From assembly GCA_037074705.1 (NCBI GenBank), contig CM073591.1, forward strand, positions 80,830,532-80,894,531: 64,000 bases of DNA, in the 5' to 3' direction. A program made the position numbers and the translations under genes. Positions within the stretch are counted from its first letter, which is position 1. Every line of letters begins with the position of its first letter. Shown here in pieces: positions 21,200-35,509 of the stretch. The notes under the pieces were generated by a model. That model searched no databases. It was not told the origin of the DNA and was given only the letters and a program-made list of their open reading frames with translations. The DNA comes from Zhengitettix transpicula (lineage: Eukaryota > Arthropoda > Insecta > Orthoptera > Tetrigidae).

Positions 21200-24100
21200 T
21201 TATACTTCCATTGTTTTTCTCTTACATCAGAATAGGGTAATCTATAAACATTTAAAAAAAATTGTGAATATTGAATTCAATAAAATAGGAGGACGTTAAC
21301 CGGAATACGACTGATTTTTTAGAACGTTAAAATTACCTGTATGACTGTCAGTCTACAGTATTCTGACCATATATATCAGAAGATACTTTCATATTCAATT
21401 TAAATAAAATTAAGTGCTTGTCATGTTTTCTTGTCTCGTTGTTACAAGAGAAAGTGTCAACGAGCTCTACATTTACAATAGACTCAATGAGTTAATCGCT
21501 ACGTGGAAGTGAGACTAATTCTCATAAAAAAATTATAATTATTTTAGTGCCGGTCTTTTTAAAATTGTTTATTAATGTTTTAAATGCATTTACAATACAT
21601 TTGAGTATAATTAATTTTCTTAAAAATATCAAATTTACGTCTAGGGATATTATTTTAATTTATACATTAAATTTCCTCAAATATGCATTGTATTACTATT
21701 TTATATGTTATTGATGATCGTTTATTTATTAATTTTCCTTATTTATACATTAGATATTAAATTAGACATTTCTGTATACATCATTTTTGTATTTTATAAG
21801 ATATCAATTTTATCATTTATGTTTTTTTAGTCGAATGTTTATCTTATTCACGGATGTATTTTCTCAGAACAGTAATTATGAAATAAGTAAGTCCAAACAT
21901 TACTGGACATTTACGAGTCCTGCCTGTTCGCACCCTTGACCTAGGGTTAAGACGAGCAAGTTTACTCTCCTATGAATTCTGATAATACAATATAGGATAA
22001 TACCCCTTCCACATTTTATTGTCTTTTTAAAAAACTCTTTATATAAAATATGTAAGTTCCTTAATTTTTTCCACAGTCTTGAAATGTACTTGTACTTAGT
22101 TATTTTTCCGGGTCGATAACGAGAGTGAGAGTGAAGTGCTTTTACGGTCACACATTTCGTAATATGCGTGTATATTTTTTTTCGTGAATATGGATGGAAC
22201 CTCCTTTCAACTTGGCCGGGAAGGTACAAAGATGTGATGCGATGTTTGCATAACGTTGCCTTTCATTAGAACAGCGGATGCTGCGGTTTCATGCCGAGTG
22301 AAGTTGAGCTTGTCATGGAACCTGGAAGATGAAACGTGTGATGAACTTTGAGTTATTATTTTGGTGAATATACTATTCGGATTAAGACTATACCGGAGTA
22401 TCGCTAATTTTTTCTTCTTTATTTTTCCGTTTGCTCCTATAAATTGTATATTGGGAATGTTTTCTTTCCCAGCAGAACTTATTGCTGGAATTAGCATAGG
22501 TTTCTGGCAAAATGAAGGACTTTGACGCTGTAACGTGAGTTGTACTCCCTCCAGCCCCCTAAGTCATGTTCTTAACGAGAGTGCTGTCGTTAGGTTGGCA
22601 ACTGCCCACTTACAGGGCTTGTTAGGCGACTTATAGCTTCCTGTCGTCAAAAATGCTTCCATCGAAGGCAGTTAAGAAGGCGTTCGGTTCACCGAGGGCA
22701 CCTTTATGACCTAAGTTAGTTAAGTATGATGATTTATCAGACGCCCTTATTTCTTGACGTGGATCCCTTGATACAAAGCCACATAAAATAAGATTAAGTT
22801 TGTTGACACGATTTTAATTTTTTTTATCACATTTAAAATATCATTCTATCCTTATTCTTTTTAAAAGTATATTGTCATAACTTCCATCTCACATATATTG
22901 AGCTTCGATGCACTGTTGATGAATTGAACAAAACCAATAATTAATTTAGGAAATTTAATATTATATTAATACGGACGCAGTTAGTTATCGCAGTCTGCCG
23001 TATTTTTAAACGACAAAGAGTTTTTTTGGAGCAAAAAGTTTGTGGAGTATCTCTTGAGGGAATTAATGGCGGTGATTGTGAAGCAATAATAGATCAGTGA
23101 TTGTTGTGGAAAATCGTATAGATTCACTCCGAGTTCTGCCGAGCTTTGGACGGACAATTGCCTTTGAGTTTTCCACAGAGATTACACAGCGAGACGTCGC
23201 GTTGTGCAGTCCATCCTCAGTTACGAGATTGTAGTATCCGACAAACTTTATTTGTCGTATGCATTTCAACATCCATTGTTTATCTTGTATAATGGTTTTT
23301 GCATACCAATATAATGCCCTGTATTTAGGCCCATTATCCCCTGTTACAGAGGCTCATGTGACTGAGCTGTATATGATGAATATAAAATGTAAAGAGCCGA
23401 AGCCACACTAAATAATTTAATATTGTTTCTTTATTTAATTACATTTACATTTATTTATTGTAAAATAACTAAATGAATGTTAATGTTTTAATTTTCAAAC
23501 GCTTGAGATACAAATTCTTAAACCTCACATAGGAAATCTTTACAGTACTTCATATATTTTCTTCACGCAATATGTGATCTTTACTTTATGCTGATTTTCT
23601 TTAAATACAACGAGACTATTGACATTTAAATATCATTTTACGTTTTGTAAGTAAATTTTTAGATAGTAAAAAATTTATGATTAATATTATAGGATGTAAG
23701 TAAGATTTATTGATCTCGTGGTTCGTTAATGGTACAGTAATTTGTATGTCAATGTGGAAATAATGATTTTTACTTATACACAAGGCATTATAGGAATGAA
23801 CAAGGACACATAAAGTGGAATACTGAAACTAGGGGCAGAATTTAAAAAATTGAAGACTGTTGAGTACAAGAATATTAGTGTTTTCTTCTTAGTTATTTTT
23901 GCGTCTTTAATACGATAGATACAAGTGAAACAATTTTATTTATTCTTAACTTTTCACATATTTAAGAACCAAGTTCAACAGCTACTGGAAATGAATCAAA
24001 TACCTTACAATTTAAAATATTTTATTGTGGTATAGTTGTTTGAAAAATATTAATTTCAAGTTTAGCCATGATGGTCACGGCGTCAAGATGGATGTAAAAT

Positions 24101-25150
24101 TTACAATTATTCAGGAGAATATAATTATTAAAAATAGATAAAAATTACACACATTTGTGTAATAAACGTGTATTTTTCTTTAAGAGATTTCAGCCGAAAT
24201 GACAGGGATTGTAATTAACAATTGGAATAAAAGCATACGTCTTAGCAAAAACGATTGAACAATATAAAAACATAACATTACATAATTTATAATTTACAGA
24301 AGCTGTGCTTCAAATTATACGCACATATTAAATTAAACATTAAACTGCACTAACGTAGTTTTAATCACAAAGTCGTGAAGAAACAATCAGACTACTTTCT
24401 TAATTTGATTTTTATAATTTTTAAAAACTGTATGTTCGCAGGATGATTCACAAAGTTTATTAAAAGAAATGAACTGGATGAAAATTAAGACGTATACTGA
24501 AAAAAGGGTGAAAAGTGCAACATTGGATTAAGTGGAAAGATAATTAATAATATTTCATTAAGTGCGAATTTAATTTGGTTTACCTCAAATATTATTATTC
24601 TACTAAATGTTTGAACCATTCAAATATCATCTTATTTGCGATTAATTGAATACAGATTGTCTCACTAGAATCAAATTAGTTGCAGTCATTCAATTAATTT
24701 TGGATTTATATACAAAATTAAACAGATTCCTACGTGTGGAAATATAAACAAAGATGTTCAAATCACAATTTAATACACAGAATTCTCGGTTCAGCCTCTG
24801 GCTTGATGAATAAAGCTTAGGATCTGCTTCCATCAGCAAACCACAAGGTTTACCTGCAAATGAGAATTACTACTCGTGATTAATAATTTACACTAACTCT
24901 TCCAACCGTTATTAATGCAGCAATACGAGTGTGTTTGCGCAGGATAAGGTTTTCAAGGTAACACCCCTAAATTAAAGGATGGAAATAGTGTTTCTTGAGA
25001 AAAGAAAAAGCTCGATGGAGTTCTAAGCCTATATTGACAAGTTATTCTCAGTAAGATTCAGAAGGCCATAGCCTGATATTAATTTTATACTCTTAAATAA
25101 TAACGAATGCTTATTAACTTTTAATTTCATTTGACTAACTAAAATATATA
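21200..25150. other. AT-rich non-coding interval
   Basis: No gene or named element was found. The 22500-22740 portion is GC-richer and contains several short inverted motifs, but it is not recognised. The 22207-22497 minus-strand frame (96 codons) is unremarkable. The rest is very AT-rich. Confidence 0.4.
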
Positions 25151-25175
25151 AAAAATATTGCCATCGAACATATTA

Positions 25176-25245
25176 AACGTGTAGCTCAACAGAAAGAGCA
25201 CACGTTTACCGAAATTATTGATCCATTATACGGGTATTTATTGAA
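25176..25245 (+). repeat. Decayed tRNA-like sequence (possible SINE head)
   Basis: TAGCTCAACAG (25182-25192) fits the A-box consensus TRGYNNARNNG and sits in a D-arm-like GTGTAGCTCAACAGAAAGAG context followed by CACACG. At 40-50 bases beyond is GGTATTTATTG, a poor B-box candidate. An intact tRNA gene is ruled out because no acceptor stem can be drawn. Confidence 0.3.
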
Positions 25246-25249
25246 AATA

Positions 25250-28200
25250 AGAACAACGGAGGCAGTCGAATATTCGAATTGAGAAATTGTGAAATGTGTA
25301 TGTATCACTCGTTAGACACCCTGAAATTTTCTTTTACAGGAAAATAAAAGCAAAAATACATTCTGAACAAAATGTATTTCGAGTACTGCATTCAGAAAGG
25401 GTCGCACAATTTTTGTGATGTGTTGCGTAAATTAATAATAATAATCCTAAATATATAATTAATTCAGTTTTTATGTTTTGTTGTTTCAAGAGCAAATAAT
25501 CAAGAACGTGAATAAACACGTTGATTATTACGCCCGATTGACGTATAATCACTACTCATGCAAAAGCATCTTCACGTGGTAATGGTATAATCGTCGAAAA
25601 ATATACGGAGGATCAGCATTTTAAATATATAGTTAGTTTTAGGAAAAGCTGAAATCCAATAAAACATCTTCATGTTGCGATGTTTTAGGTTCAGTTAAAA
25701 CCTTCAATATCTTGAGCTTAAATTATGCATATTTTCGGTAAGGTACTAAAAACTTGTTTACGTGAACCTTTTTTTCTCTTGTCTTAATTTATGAATGATT
25801 ATCTAACATTGTAATAACAGCGTCTGTCCATAATATATTTTCTTAGAGGCGTATTTCTGCAGATCCAATATGTAATATTATATTCTGTCGAAGATATGCT
25901 GAAAATAACATTTGGTGAGCTTCTAAAGGATTTTCCCAGTCTTCTTTTCTACAAAGGCAGACAAGATCATCACCAGATTTTGTTCTGCGTGTACCTGAGG
26001 ACGTCAGTAATGGAGTGGATTATCCGTCCGCCTTGATGGAATATCCGATCAGTTCCTCAGAAAGGCTGTCGACATCGTTGTTCTCGTAAATATTTACCAC
26101 GACCAAGAATCGGCAACGTCCTTACAAAAATCACAGAATTATATTTTTCTTGCGCCAATGTCAAAATGATTCGTGATTCGAGATAAATTTAATGTTCAGC
26201 ATATGTTGCTACAAATATTATTTCGATGTAAAGCATGCTTTCAGTATGATTGAAAAGGAAATAAATTTTGTTCCCCTCAGTGTCATTCGATTTCACTGCA
26301 AGAAAAAATGCTTTCTTAGACAATATCGAATTGTCATTTGAAATGCGTGCTGAATATGAAAAATAATAATGAATAAATTATTTCTTCGTTCCATTAAATT
26401 ATTTTGGTTTGGTCAGCATCAGGTCAATACTGATGAAAAGAATTCATAAACAAGAAAATTTCACTTCCCACATCGCATGTGAATGCTGGAATAGTATTTA
26501 AATCGAATGTATTCAGAAAGAAATTGATTACACTGTCAGTTACGAATTAACAATTAACCTGAAACGTAGAAGTTGTGAAGGATTAATAATGAGAATTTAA
26601 TTAAAATAACTTCCACACGTAGAAAGGACAATACTGAAAGACGGTGGCCAATTTTTGTACCATTCTGTGAATAAAATTTCATAACTTCTATTTGTTTATT
26701 CGTGAGACATAAGATTTTGATGAAAATAATAAATTTTTCCACCCATACGCGTAGCGCTGAGTAGAAATATTTTTCTCTGCTACATTTCCCATATGAAGAA
26801 TTCGAGCTTAAGCTAGTATTGGTGGAATGATAAATGTTTCTTTCTTCCCTGAACGTATTGCATGTGCAACAGCGACATTAATATCGTTATTCAAACGAAA
26901 ACAAAACGTTGTTTCATATTTAACTATATCATTAGGAAATATTAAAAGAATGTTTATATTTATTAGAGAAATCATTAGATATACGTGATTATTATTTTTT
27001 GCAGCATTTATTCACGAAATGATTTTTGTAATAAAAATAAAGACGGTTATTTAACATAAGTATTTAATATTACAAAGTGCATGTATCTTATCTTTAATTA
27101 ATTTAATTTAATAATTAATAGACAACAAACGCAGTATTTCAAAAATTGAGAAAATTAATAACATAAATAATTCACGTTAAAAGTAATAGAAATGTAAATA
27201 AGGAAATATAGTAAAATTGTTCGTTTATTAATTATTATATAAAATTGCGGGCATGTATTCAAAAATAGGAAATAAATTCCTGCATTTTCCTGCTGGTAAA
27301 TTTTAGTGCAATATTTGTATAAATTGAATGTTCTCTTAATATTTCGGATTTTAATTCTGTGATATAATTGGATGGGGTATTGGGAATGTATTTTTTACTT
27401 TGATATAAACAGCGTAATAACCAATTATATATACCAATCAATGTAACTCAGTTTAAATAAAAAAATATCGAAAGAAACCCAACCTGCCTATAAATGAATA
27501 ATATTTCAAGTTCATTACAATATTGAGAGTAAAAATATTATGAGGATGATTACTTAGATGAAAATATGTGTAATTTATTAGAAATTAAATTTTATATGTA
27601 TTTGGAATATACGTAAAGTTGTAAAGTAATTTCACGGTCTTAGATTTATTCGATTTTAGACTGAAATAATCAAACTTTTACACCCAGGAAAACTTAAGTG
27701 CCCTTGGAATTTTTTTTTTAATTTGATAGTTTAGTGTAAATTTTATAATTATTTTGGTAAATATATTGTAAAATAAGAAAATGAATATCATAATCATTTG
27801 ATTCAGAACTAACGATACATATTGTATTAATTAGTACATTATGACACTTGGAAACGGTTCCATTTTCAACTAAACTATTGTTGCATTTATTTATCTGACG
27901 ATAAAATTTAATTATTTGACGCATTTAATTTTAAAAACGAGGATCTAATTCATAGACGTCACAGTATATTTACGATTTTCTTTATTTATGAATTGAAATC
28001 AGATTATATCTTATCAAAGATTTTGGTCTAGAATCTTACCGTTAGAATAGTTGTGATGTTAAATACTTTATATAATATAATTTCCAATTGACTAATTAGG
28101 AGTATATGCAGATTTTACAAAAAATAGGTATACGCGTACGTTTTCCGCATTTTATTTGCATTTTAGTATATGTTTTTATGACTTAATTAATTGAAAATCA

Positions 28201-31200
28201 ATATATGTAATTATTACTGGCATTATTATAATGGTATAAACATCTGTCATATTTTTTTAGAGTTCATTGAACAATTTTGCGGAAACCAAATGAGCTGCTG
28301 CCTCGGTCAATGCTCCTGTCTGATTAGAATTAGTAATTTGATTACCTCACCACAAAAGTTAATTTTATTGAACCGTGACTTATCAGTTTTGCCTTATAAT
28401 ACCGCCCGCATTACAGTTACAATCATGCAGATTAAGTTTTCTTCAATAATAGCAATGATGACTTAATAAAGGGATTTGTGAGATTAACAATGATTATTCA
28501 GTTCAGTTTCCCAAACAATTTAAGTGTTAATTATATGAAATTACAGTTGTACTTATTGAGGACGGAATAGTAGAAATAACGTTGGCGTTTACGTAATTTC
28601 ATAATACAATTTTTTATTGCCAGTCTTCTAACAAAATATTAAGGAAGATCGGGCAACATCTTACGTTCATAAAATCTCGCGGGAAACTTATAAACAACTT
28701 ACCTATAATAATTTATCGACATTTTCGTACTCTTATACACACATTTTAAATGAGAATTACCATCCGTTTTTAACTTAAATTTTGATTAGTATCTTTATAA
28801 AAAAACTGTCGTTTTCCTAGTGTGGAATCTGATAAATAAGAATTATTCAAAATATTTTTATTAACGTTTAAAAAGTTAGTTAGAACTAATTTAAAAAAAA
28901 TTATAGCTGAAGGACCATAATGTTAATTGAGTCGTTGCTTTAGACAACCAAGAAGAATTGTCATACGAAAAGAATGCTTAACGAACGCAAAAACACGCTT
29001 TTTCTCTAATTTTACGATAATATAAGTACTCTATTTAAATTAATATCAAACGTGGATTCTTAGACTAAACTCCCTAGAATTTTTTGTTTGCTACAAACCA
29101 TATTCCATGGCATGTTCTAAATACCCACATAATAAATATTTAAAGATTTCTATCATATTATGAACCAAACGGAAACATATCTAACTTCTATATTGGAATT
29201 TTTAAAGCATTTATATTTATAAATAATAATTTCAGTTAAGTTTGTTGGAAGATAGACATAACTGGAGACTAAAAAATATTGTGTAGAAGGAAGTGTGAAA
29301 AAATTTTCAATTATTTTTAACTACTATATTAACCGCGAATTACAAATATTATAAGCTACTTGCTTTTACTTCATAATTTTTCGGAGATTAGGAAGTGAAA
29401 AATTAAAAATTACGAATTTGTATACTTGCAATTAGTTGTAAAGGAGGTAATAAAATATAATATTAATGCATAATTGAAAATTAACAGAGACAATGATATA
29501 AGCAACGAAATTTACATGCAATTTAAATTTGCAACATTATTTTCACAATCATAAACATTCTGCTCTACATACGATGATACGTTTATGTTCCATAATAAAG
29601 CATGTAATATTAAAATATTACAGAATAGTGTGCACATCAATGAGTGTATGTGGTGTGAAATTAATCAACGAAAAAGTTATTTATAGACACAAATATATGT
29701 GATACAAATGTTCGAATGCAATTTAGATTGTCATGTCACGTTCACTATCATGCTTCTTCATTTTTTATGTCTATTAATTAAGAAGGCTGTTTCTAATAGG
29801 GTACAGATATAAGCACTTTATGGAGAGAGAGCCAGAAAAATGACATACATCGTTACGAAGTTTAATAAATTTAACCAATTTTGGAGTCTTGCCCGAGGCA
29901 GAAATTTGTTATGCATAGAACACGCATTTCCCTCATTAAAAGCTACATCCAAGTGTGTAGAGAGTACGATGCGAAATACAGGGATTCCGTCCAGAGGGGG
30001 CGTGTATTATTAGCTGTTGATAGAAAGCGCTATAATTGGAGATGGTTCCGGTTTACTAAGTAAACTTACGTCTGGATAATGTGGTAAGCACCTTTTAATA
30101 ATCGTAAACACAAATAGCAATATAATAAAGTATTTTAATTCTTTATTATTAACTAAGATATTCCGGTTTGCATTCAACGTAGAAAAACTTTTTTAATCTG
30201 AAGAATAACATGAATTCGGATAATTAGAGAATGAGAAATATCTAACAATTGAAATATCTTACTAGTTTAATCTTACACCTTTACGATTAATTTGTCAGTC
30301 AAAGGTAAGAATGTATTAAATTTTATTTGTATTCAAACATTTTCCTTCATCTAGAGGGAAATAAATAGTATAATTCTGTCGCCTTATTAAATAAATTTAA
30401 TACATTATCACATGTAATTAAGAATTTATGTATCTTATTTAATAGAATTAAATATTTATTTAACAATTTATTTATTTGAACACTGGACATTTGTAGACCA
30501 TAATTATTTTATAAATAAAATGCTGTATCCAGCGGCAGTTAAGATGACGGCCCAGCTACCCACTCCTCGAAACAGAAATCACATTCAGTGAGCGACTAGA
30601 GCTTGACCTCGTTAAATCATTGTTGAGTATGTTTTTTTACTCCACGGACACCGTGGTATCGTCGGACTTGAATTACCTCCCTCACTCTGCGGCACCCATC
30701 TTCCTTCTATAGATTTATATTAACGCAAGCTTAAGATTTACTTTATTAGTTGTTTCCTGATTGTTTAAATTTTTTAATCAGCACGTATATTTGAATACTA
30801 AGTGTAGTCCTAAAGAAAATGTATAAACCAGTCTGCAGGTGTTGAAGTTCATATTCGTTTTATATAATAACACTGGGATTAATATATTATATTTTACATT
30901 CAGGGAAGGGTACAATAAAGAATTCACCCTACGTATAGACAGCATACGCGTCCAAGATGCTCGGAATTTTTTTTTGTACCCACATAGTGATTTTACTTGG
31001 TTTTATGTCTGATTGTTATTGATGATATGCCAAGTAACAGAGCGACCAGAACCAGAGTGGCTCTCAACGCGTGACTAATTAACTAGGCCTGACTCAGTCA
31101 GAGCTACGAAATGCAAGATGATGGTAAATTCAATAATACGATTATATACACACGGAAACTTATATTGACATGACGCTTTACTTAATTCAGGTTAGATTAT

Positions 31201-34200
31201 TATATTTTATTTTCAACCAAAATTGTGCGAAGCAGATCTTGGGTGAAATTTAAGGTATGAATTTTCAAACATTCCCTTTTGTTTTATCCGGGGTCAATAT
31301 TTGAATAACGAAATTAATTTTTCTTCCGTTATGGGGTGAGTAGCACGTCCGTTCTGTCTTCATTTCAGTTTTGTACATTACATCATAATAGGTATTTTTA
31401 TTATAGTTCGTGAATTTAATAAAGCGTGTGTTAGATGAAAATTCCAGTGGCCGTGCTCGAAGGAGAATAAATAAATACAACGAAATGGATAATTAAAATT
31501 CGTATTTCTCGATTACATAGTTTTTTTTACTTGTAACACTATGAATCTAGTTTATCGTTCTATTGCTGAGGGTTTAATTAGAATATTTTGATATTGTTGT
31601 TAACAAATTTATCCTCGTGAAATTTAATTCAATCACTAACATAGTGAAAACTTGCTGTAAATATTTAACATAGTCACGGTGGTTTACTGTAATTATTCAA
31701 AATCGTCTGATACAGAAAATAAAAACAACCCTTAAATTACTTAAAACTAAGGTAATGATTTCGAGAGCAATAATATTTTTTTCTAAGCGTATGAAGAAAT
31801 ACATTTTGGTGATAATTGATTGGTCTGGATTTAAGAAGTTTGTTTTAATACACACAAAGCTTTACGCAATCGCAGAATTTTAAGATCCATCATGTACATA
31901 TACATGCACTTGTTTTTAAATTATACGTGTGACATTATACGTTAATTATATAGGTTTGCTGTTTGGTTAAAATTAACATGTATCTTCAAAAAATGAAATA
32001 TTCTTAAGGTAATTAATATAATCACATACAGAATTTACATTTATTTGACTGTAGTACAATTATTTTTAAAACTAACAAAGGAATTACTGAACAAATGATC
32101 CAATGATATTTGCTAATTCACGATGCAATCTGAATTGTCTGACAGTGAAATCGTAGATTAGTGCAGTATATTCATAGATGGCAGAAAATTTTCCTCAAAC
32201 CTCACGCTAAAAATGTGAAATTATATTTATTTTTATTCACGGTTTGACAGACCATTAAAAATTGTGTAATAACGGTGACTGAGATAATATAATTGGAAGG
32301 TTAGAAGTAATGCTTTACTGACGAGTGATACTGAATTAGTCTCTCATTTTACCCTTCCGAAGTATTTCAACATCGTTGCATATTGGCTGTTCTTTGCTTC
32401 TCGACGTCAATGGGAGAACGTGAATGTACAAAAGTTTTTAGACCCTGGGTCTTTAGTGTGCTACATCGTAAACCAGGTGGAACCTCTGCTTAACTTTCTT
32501 TCACAGACTTTGTGGGTCGATCGTATCATCCAAATAAATAATAAAAAGTTTTATGTTGACTTATAGTCATTATAAATCCATTACTTATAGTAATTATAAA
32601 TCCATTCTCTATATTTTTTCTGACACGATATAAATTACCTATAGTTTTAGTAATAGTTATTAATGCTTTTCAATTTTCAGTTCACTCTTCGCCCTTGCAT
32701 TTAGAATTACTTCGACGGATTAAGTTTCCTATACGGACATTAGACGGACTTTGACTGATCATAAAATATCTTCTGTAAGGTAAGAAGTGTAAAAAATAAA
32801 ATCTTATTGTAGGATTATTAGAAGCTAAAATGGTTAGCATTATTTCTTGGTTGAATTTTATAACGTAAGACAATATTATTAAAATATTATTCAAGATATT
32901 CAAGCCTTCAATACGAAAGGAACGTTGTTTAATTTTTTTCTTTATCGGAGTAATCAGGCAGACTCATTCGTATTATTTTTGTATGCCAAAATTTTATCGA
33001 GCCTAAATTGGTAATGTTTTAAGAAATATTATATTGAGGCTGATAATCTATTAATTGTGTCAATGTACTAGAACAACAACGCCCTTTTGTCGTTAGTAAA
33101 CCAAATATCAATTAAACACAAAGGAATTAAATTTGATTTGATATTATTATGATATGAAATTTTTAGTTCGTACATGAGAAATGTTTAGCATATTTAGATC
33201 AGCCACGTCTGTTTAATTGCAAGTATATCGTTACTTTTAAGTTATAAATACTCGTCTGTATTTAAGATATCATTACATTGTAGGTTCTATTAAGATCATT
33301 TTCCATCAGATTTGTTCTAGTGTTGAAACATCGTATGGCACTTCCCTCCAGGATTTCGTACAGTCTCTTGTGAGATAGCGTCTATTTGCTTTCTTCTTTA
33401 AGAAAACACTTATACTGAAGAACTGAAATTGGGAGCAATGCCCCTCTTCAACCGATTCAGAAATCCTACCAGCTTAAACCTGAGGTATATAATTTCCTAC
33501 CACAAAGTAACTCAAACAGTTCTATAACCTAGGTTTCTATAACGTTGATGATTGAAATTATGAAAATTCATTGATTTTTTTATTCGTTTCTGTGGTTGCC
33601 GCGTTCATACGGACCGAAAAACAGACACGTGAGCGTTTTATTTTCATATTTTATGCAGTATATATATTGTGCGTAGTTATCTATTTCAAATAATTATTTC
33701 GTGTTCCCCCTTACGGATATTTAATACAATTAATTTTAACTTAGCATAACAATGAGTAAACGTTTGACGTGGCTACTTATGACTGGTGCTTGTTCGTATA
33801 GTGACGTGACTTACTGTGGCGTAGTAGCTAGGCTGTGATAGGAGCAGCGAGGTGTATGCCACGATTTTTGGGTCTTGTAATGTGCCTTCCCTGACTTGAT
33901 TTCAAATATGACTAACTGTGAAATCTGTGTTGTATGTAAAAATTACCTGAAATAAGCTGATTTGACATTTATTACGTTCCTATATTCACGTTAGCATTAT
34001 ATTTTTTAATATTAAATGGAACTTACGAATATGGAACGGTTATGGTATTAATTATTGTGGCGGCGGTTTAAATTCCAGCATAATACTGTTGAATAGAGCG
34101 TAATTAAATAATGACAAGCGTGTTCGAATTTCAAAGTTAGTATTATGAATGTAAATGTGAATGTAACAAAATATAACGGATGTAATGACATGGATATATA

Positions 34201-34390
34201 TCTTGTAATGGAAATGAGTAAGGACGTCGCTAGAGTTGAAAGCAGATAGAAAAGCTTAGTAGCTCCCAAGAGTGCAGAAGATAGGAAGACAGTCTTTGCA
34301 TATGGAGAATAAGGAAGGCGGTTTGAGACGTGTGTTGCGGGACTGCTCAAAAGTAGGACTCGGGACGGAATAAAAACGTGTAAATACGAT
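25250..34390. other. Long AT-rich non-coding interval
   Basis: This stretch of more than 9 kb has no recognisable gene or transposon. Open frames are all under 101 codons and compositionally biased. Notable only are a 24-bp duplicate at 32559-32606, an AP-1-like CTGACTCAGTCAG at 31089-31101, and a somewhat GC-richer patch at 30520-30715. It is consistent with a large intron or gene desert. Confidence 0.4.
32559..32606. repeat. 24-bp tandem duplicate
   Basis: Two adjacent units of 24 bases contain ACTTATAGTMATTATAAATC, with one clear substitution (C versus A). This looks like a slippage-type duplication. Confidence 0.8.
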
Positions 34391-34397
34391 CATATTT

Positions 34398-34580
34398 GCT
34401 GGAGTTGTTCACGGTTTTCCAACCGCGTGGCGTTAACCAAGCACGAGGTTCCGTCGAGTATAACCGTTGACATCTTCACTTAGAAGATGGTGCTAGTCGA
34501 CGAAACGTAGTGGCTTAGTTAACGCCAACCGGTTGGAAACCCGAGAACAATTCCAGCAGCTTATTCACGGGGAAACATAC
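34398..34580. repeat. Family H hairpin repeat, copy 3 (best preserved arms)
   Basis: Inverted arms of about 45 bases are found at 34398-34442 and 34513-34557/34560, with roughly 39 of 45 positions complementary. They contain GTTTTCCAACCGCGTGGCGT on the left and its partner ending GGTTGGAAACCCGAGAAC on the right. The 70-base interior has a small hairpin ATCTTC-ACTTA-GAAGAT (about 34472-34488), then GTCGACGAAACGTAGTGG. Right of the arm is TTATTCACGGGGAAACAT, the family's terminal motif. The element is non-coding; it could be a MITE-like element, a terminal part of a Penelope-like element or a structured-RNA retroposon. Confidence 0.75.
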
Positions 34581-34989
34581 GAAAATTAACGAACATATTT
34601 GCCAGAGTTAATTTTAAAAAATTGTTTCATGTGAATGAAATTGATAATACATATGCACGTTTGAATTAATGAGAACGTTTCCACGGCAGTGACATTAAAC
34701 TAGACAGGATCCCTGTCTATCTTGTTTTAAAAAGTGCATTCAACGGTGAATGACAAAATCAGTGTCGGAGGAATGTGAATTATTATTACACAACAACTTT
34801 AACTTCATTAGTCGAAAACAAATTATTGTTTCGTACAGCGAACTATCAATTTATTCGCTATAATCAAGAAAAGAGTTTTAGATGTCCCCCTCATTTTAAC
34901 TTAAACTTTACGTCAATCTCAATTGTAAAATTTGAAGCTGATGAGAGTTGTGGTGCTTTCTGTTTACAGTTACTGCGTTAGAAAAAAGT

Positions 34990-35225
34990 ATATTATGTTC
35001 ATTTGCAGCAGTGTGAATTAAGTGGCTTAAGACTGTTGTGCAGCAGGAGCCGGGGACTGCACGCACGTCATTACGGCACGCACGCCATAATCAGCGAAAC
35101 GCCCGTCCTTTTGTCTCGCGTACTTACGGCCGCAGGGCCAAGCCTCCCGGTTATTTATGTAAAGTTTTTGCATAACAAACATTGCCATCTGCGACTTAGA
35201 GCTTGTACCTGCCACTGAAAGCATT
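34990..35225. other. GC-richer patch, possible regulatory element
   Basis: This compact GC-rich block has an NK2-like TTAAGTGGCTTAAG (35017), a Fox-like AACAAACA and ATGTAAAG. It carries overlapping 71- and 65-codon open frames on opposite strands, neither recognised. A conserved non-coding element is possible. Confidence 0.25.
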
Positions 35226-35451
35226 AATATTGGTAGCTGATGGACTCAAGTTTTAAGGAAGTATTAAATATTTTCATTCCTATGTATCTACGAAAATGTC
35301 ATTCTCAATGTAACTAATAAGGAGCGCAGAATAAACCAGTAAAATGTAGCGATAATTTATGATACACTAAAGCAATGGCCAAAATGAAATCGTGTAACAC
35401 TAAAAAAAATTATAATAATTGTAAATAGTTGGACTTAATACACCACATTAA

Positions 35452-35453
<2 letters not shown>

Positions 35454-35507
<54 letters not shown>
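35454..35507. repeat. (TA)n microsatellite
   Basis: Near-perfect TA array. Unlike the arrays at 8818, 41374 and 42210, it has no ATTACA LTR end beside it. Confidence 0.95.

Positions 35508-35509
<2 letters not shown>

Noticed and set aside
31089..31101. AP-1-like CTGACTCAGTCAG
   Set aside because: A lone short motif with no supporting context.
34440..34515. Canonical hammerhead ribozyme in family H
   Set aside because: The invariant CUGAUGA is not present on either strand next to the GAAAC; only a looser CTGAAGATG-like form is seen, so only resemblance is claimed.
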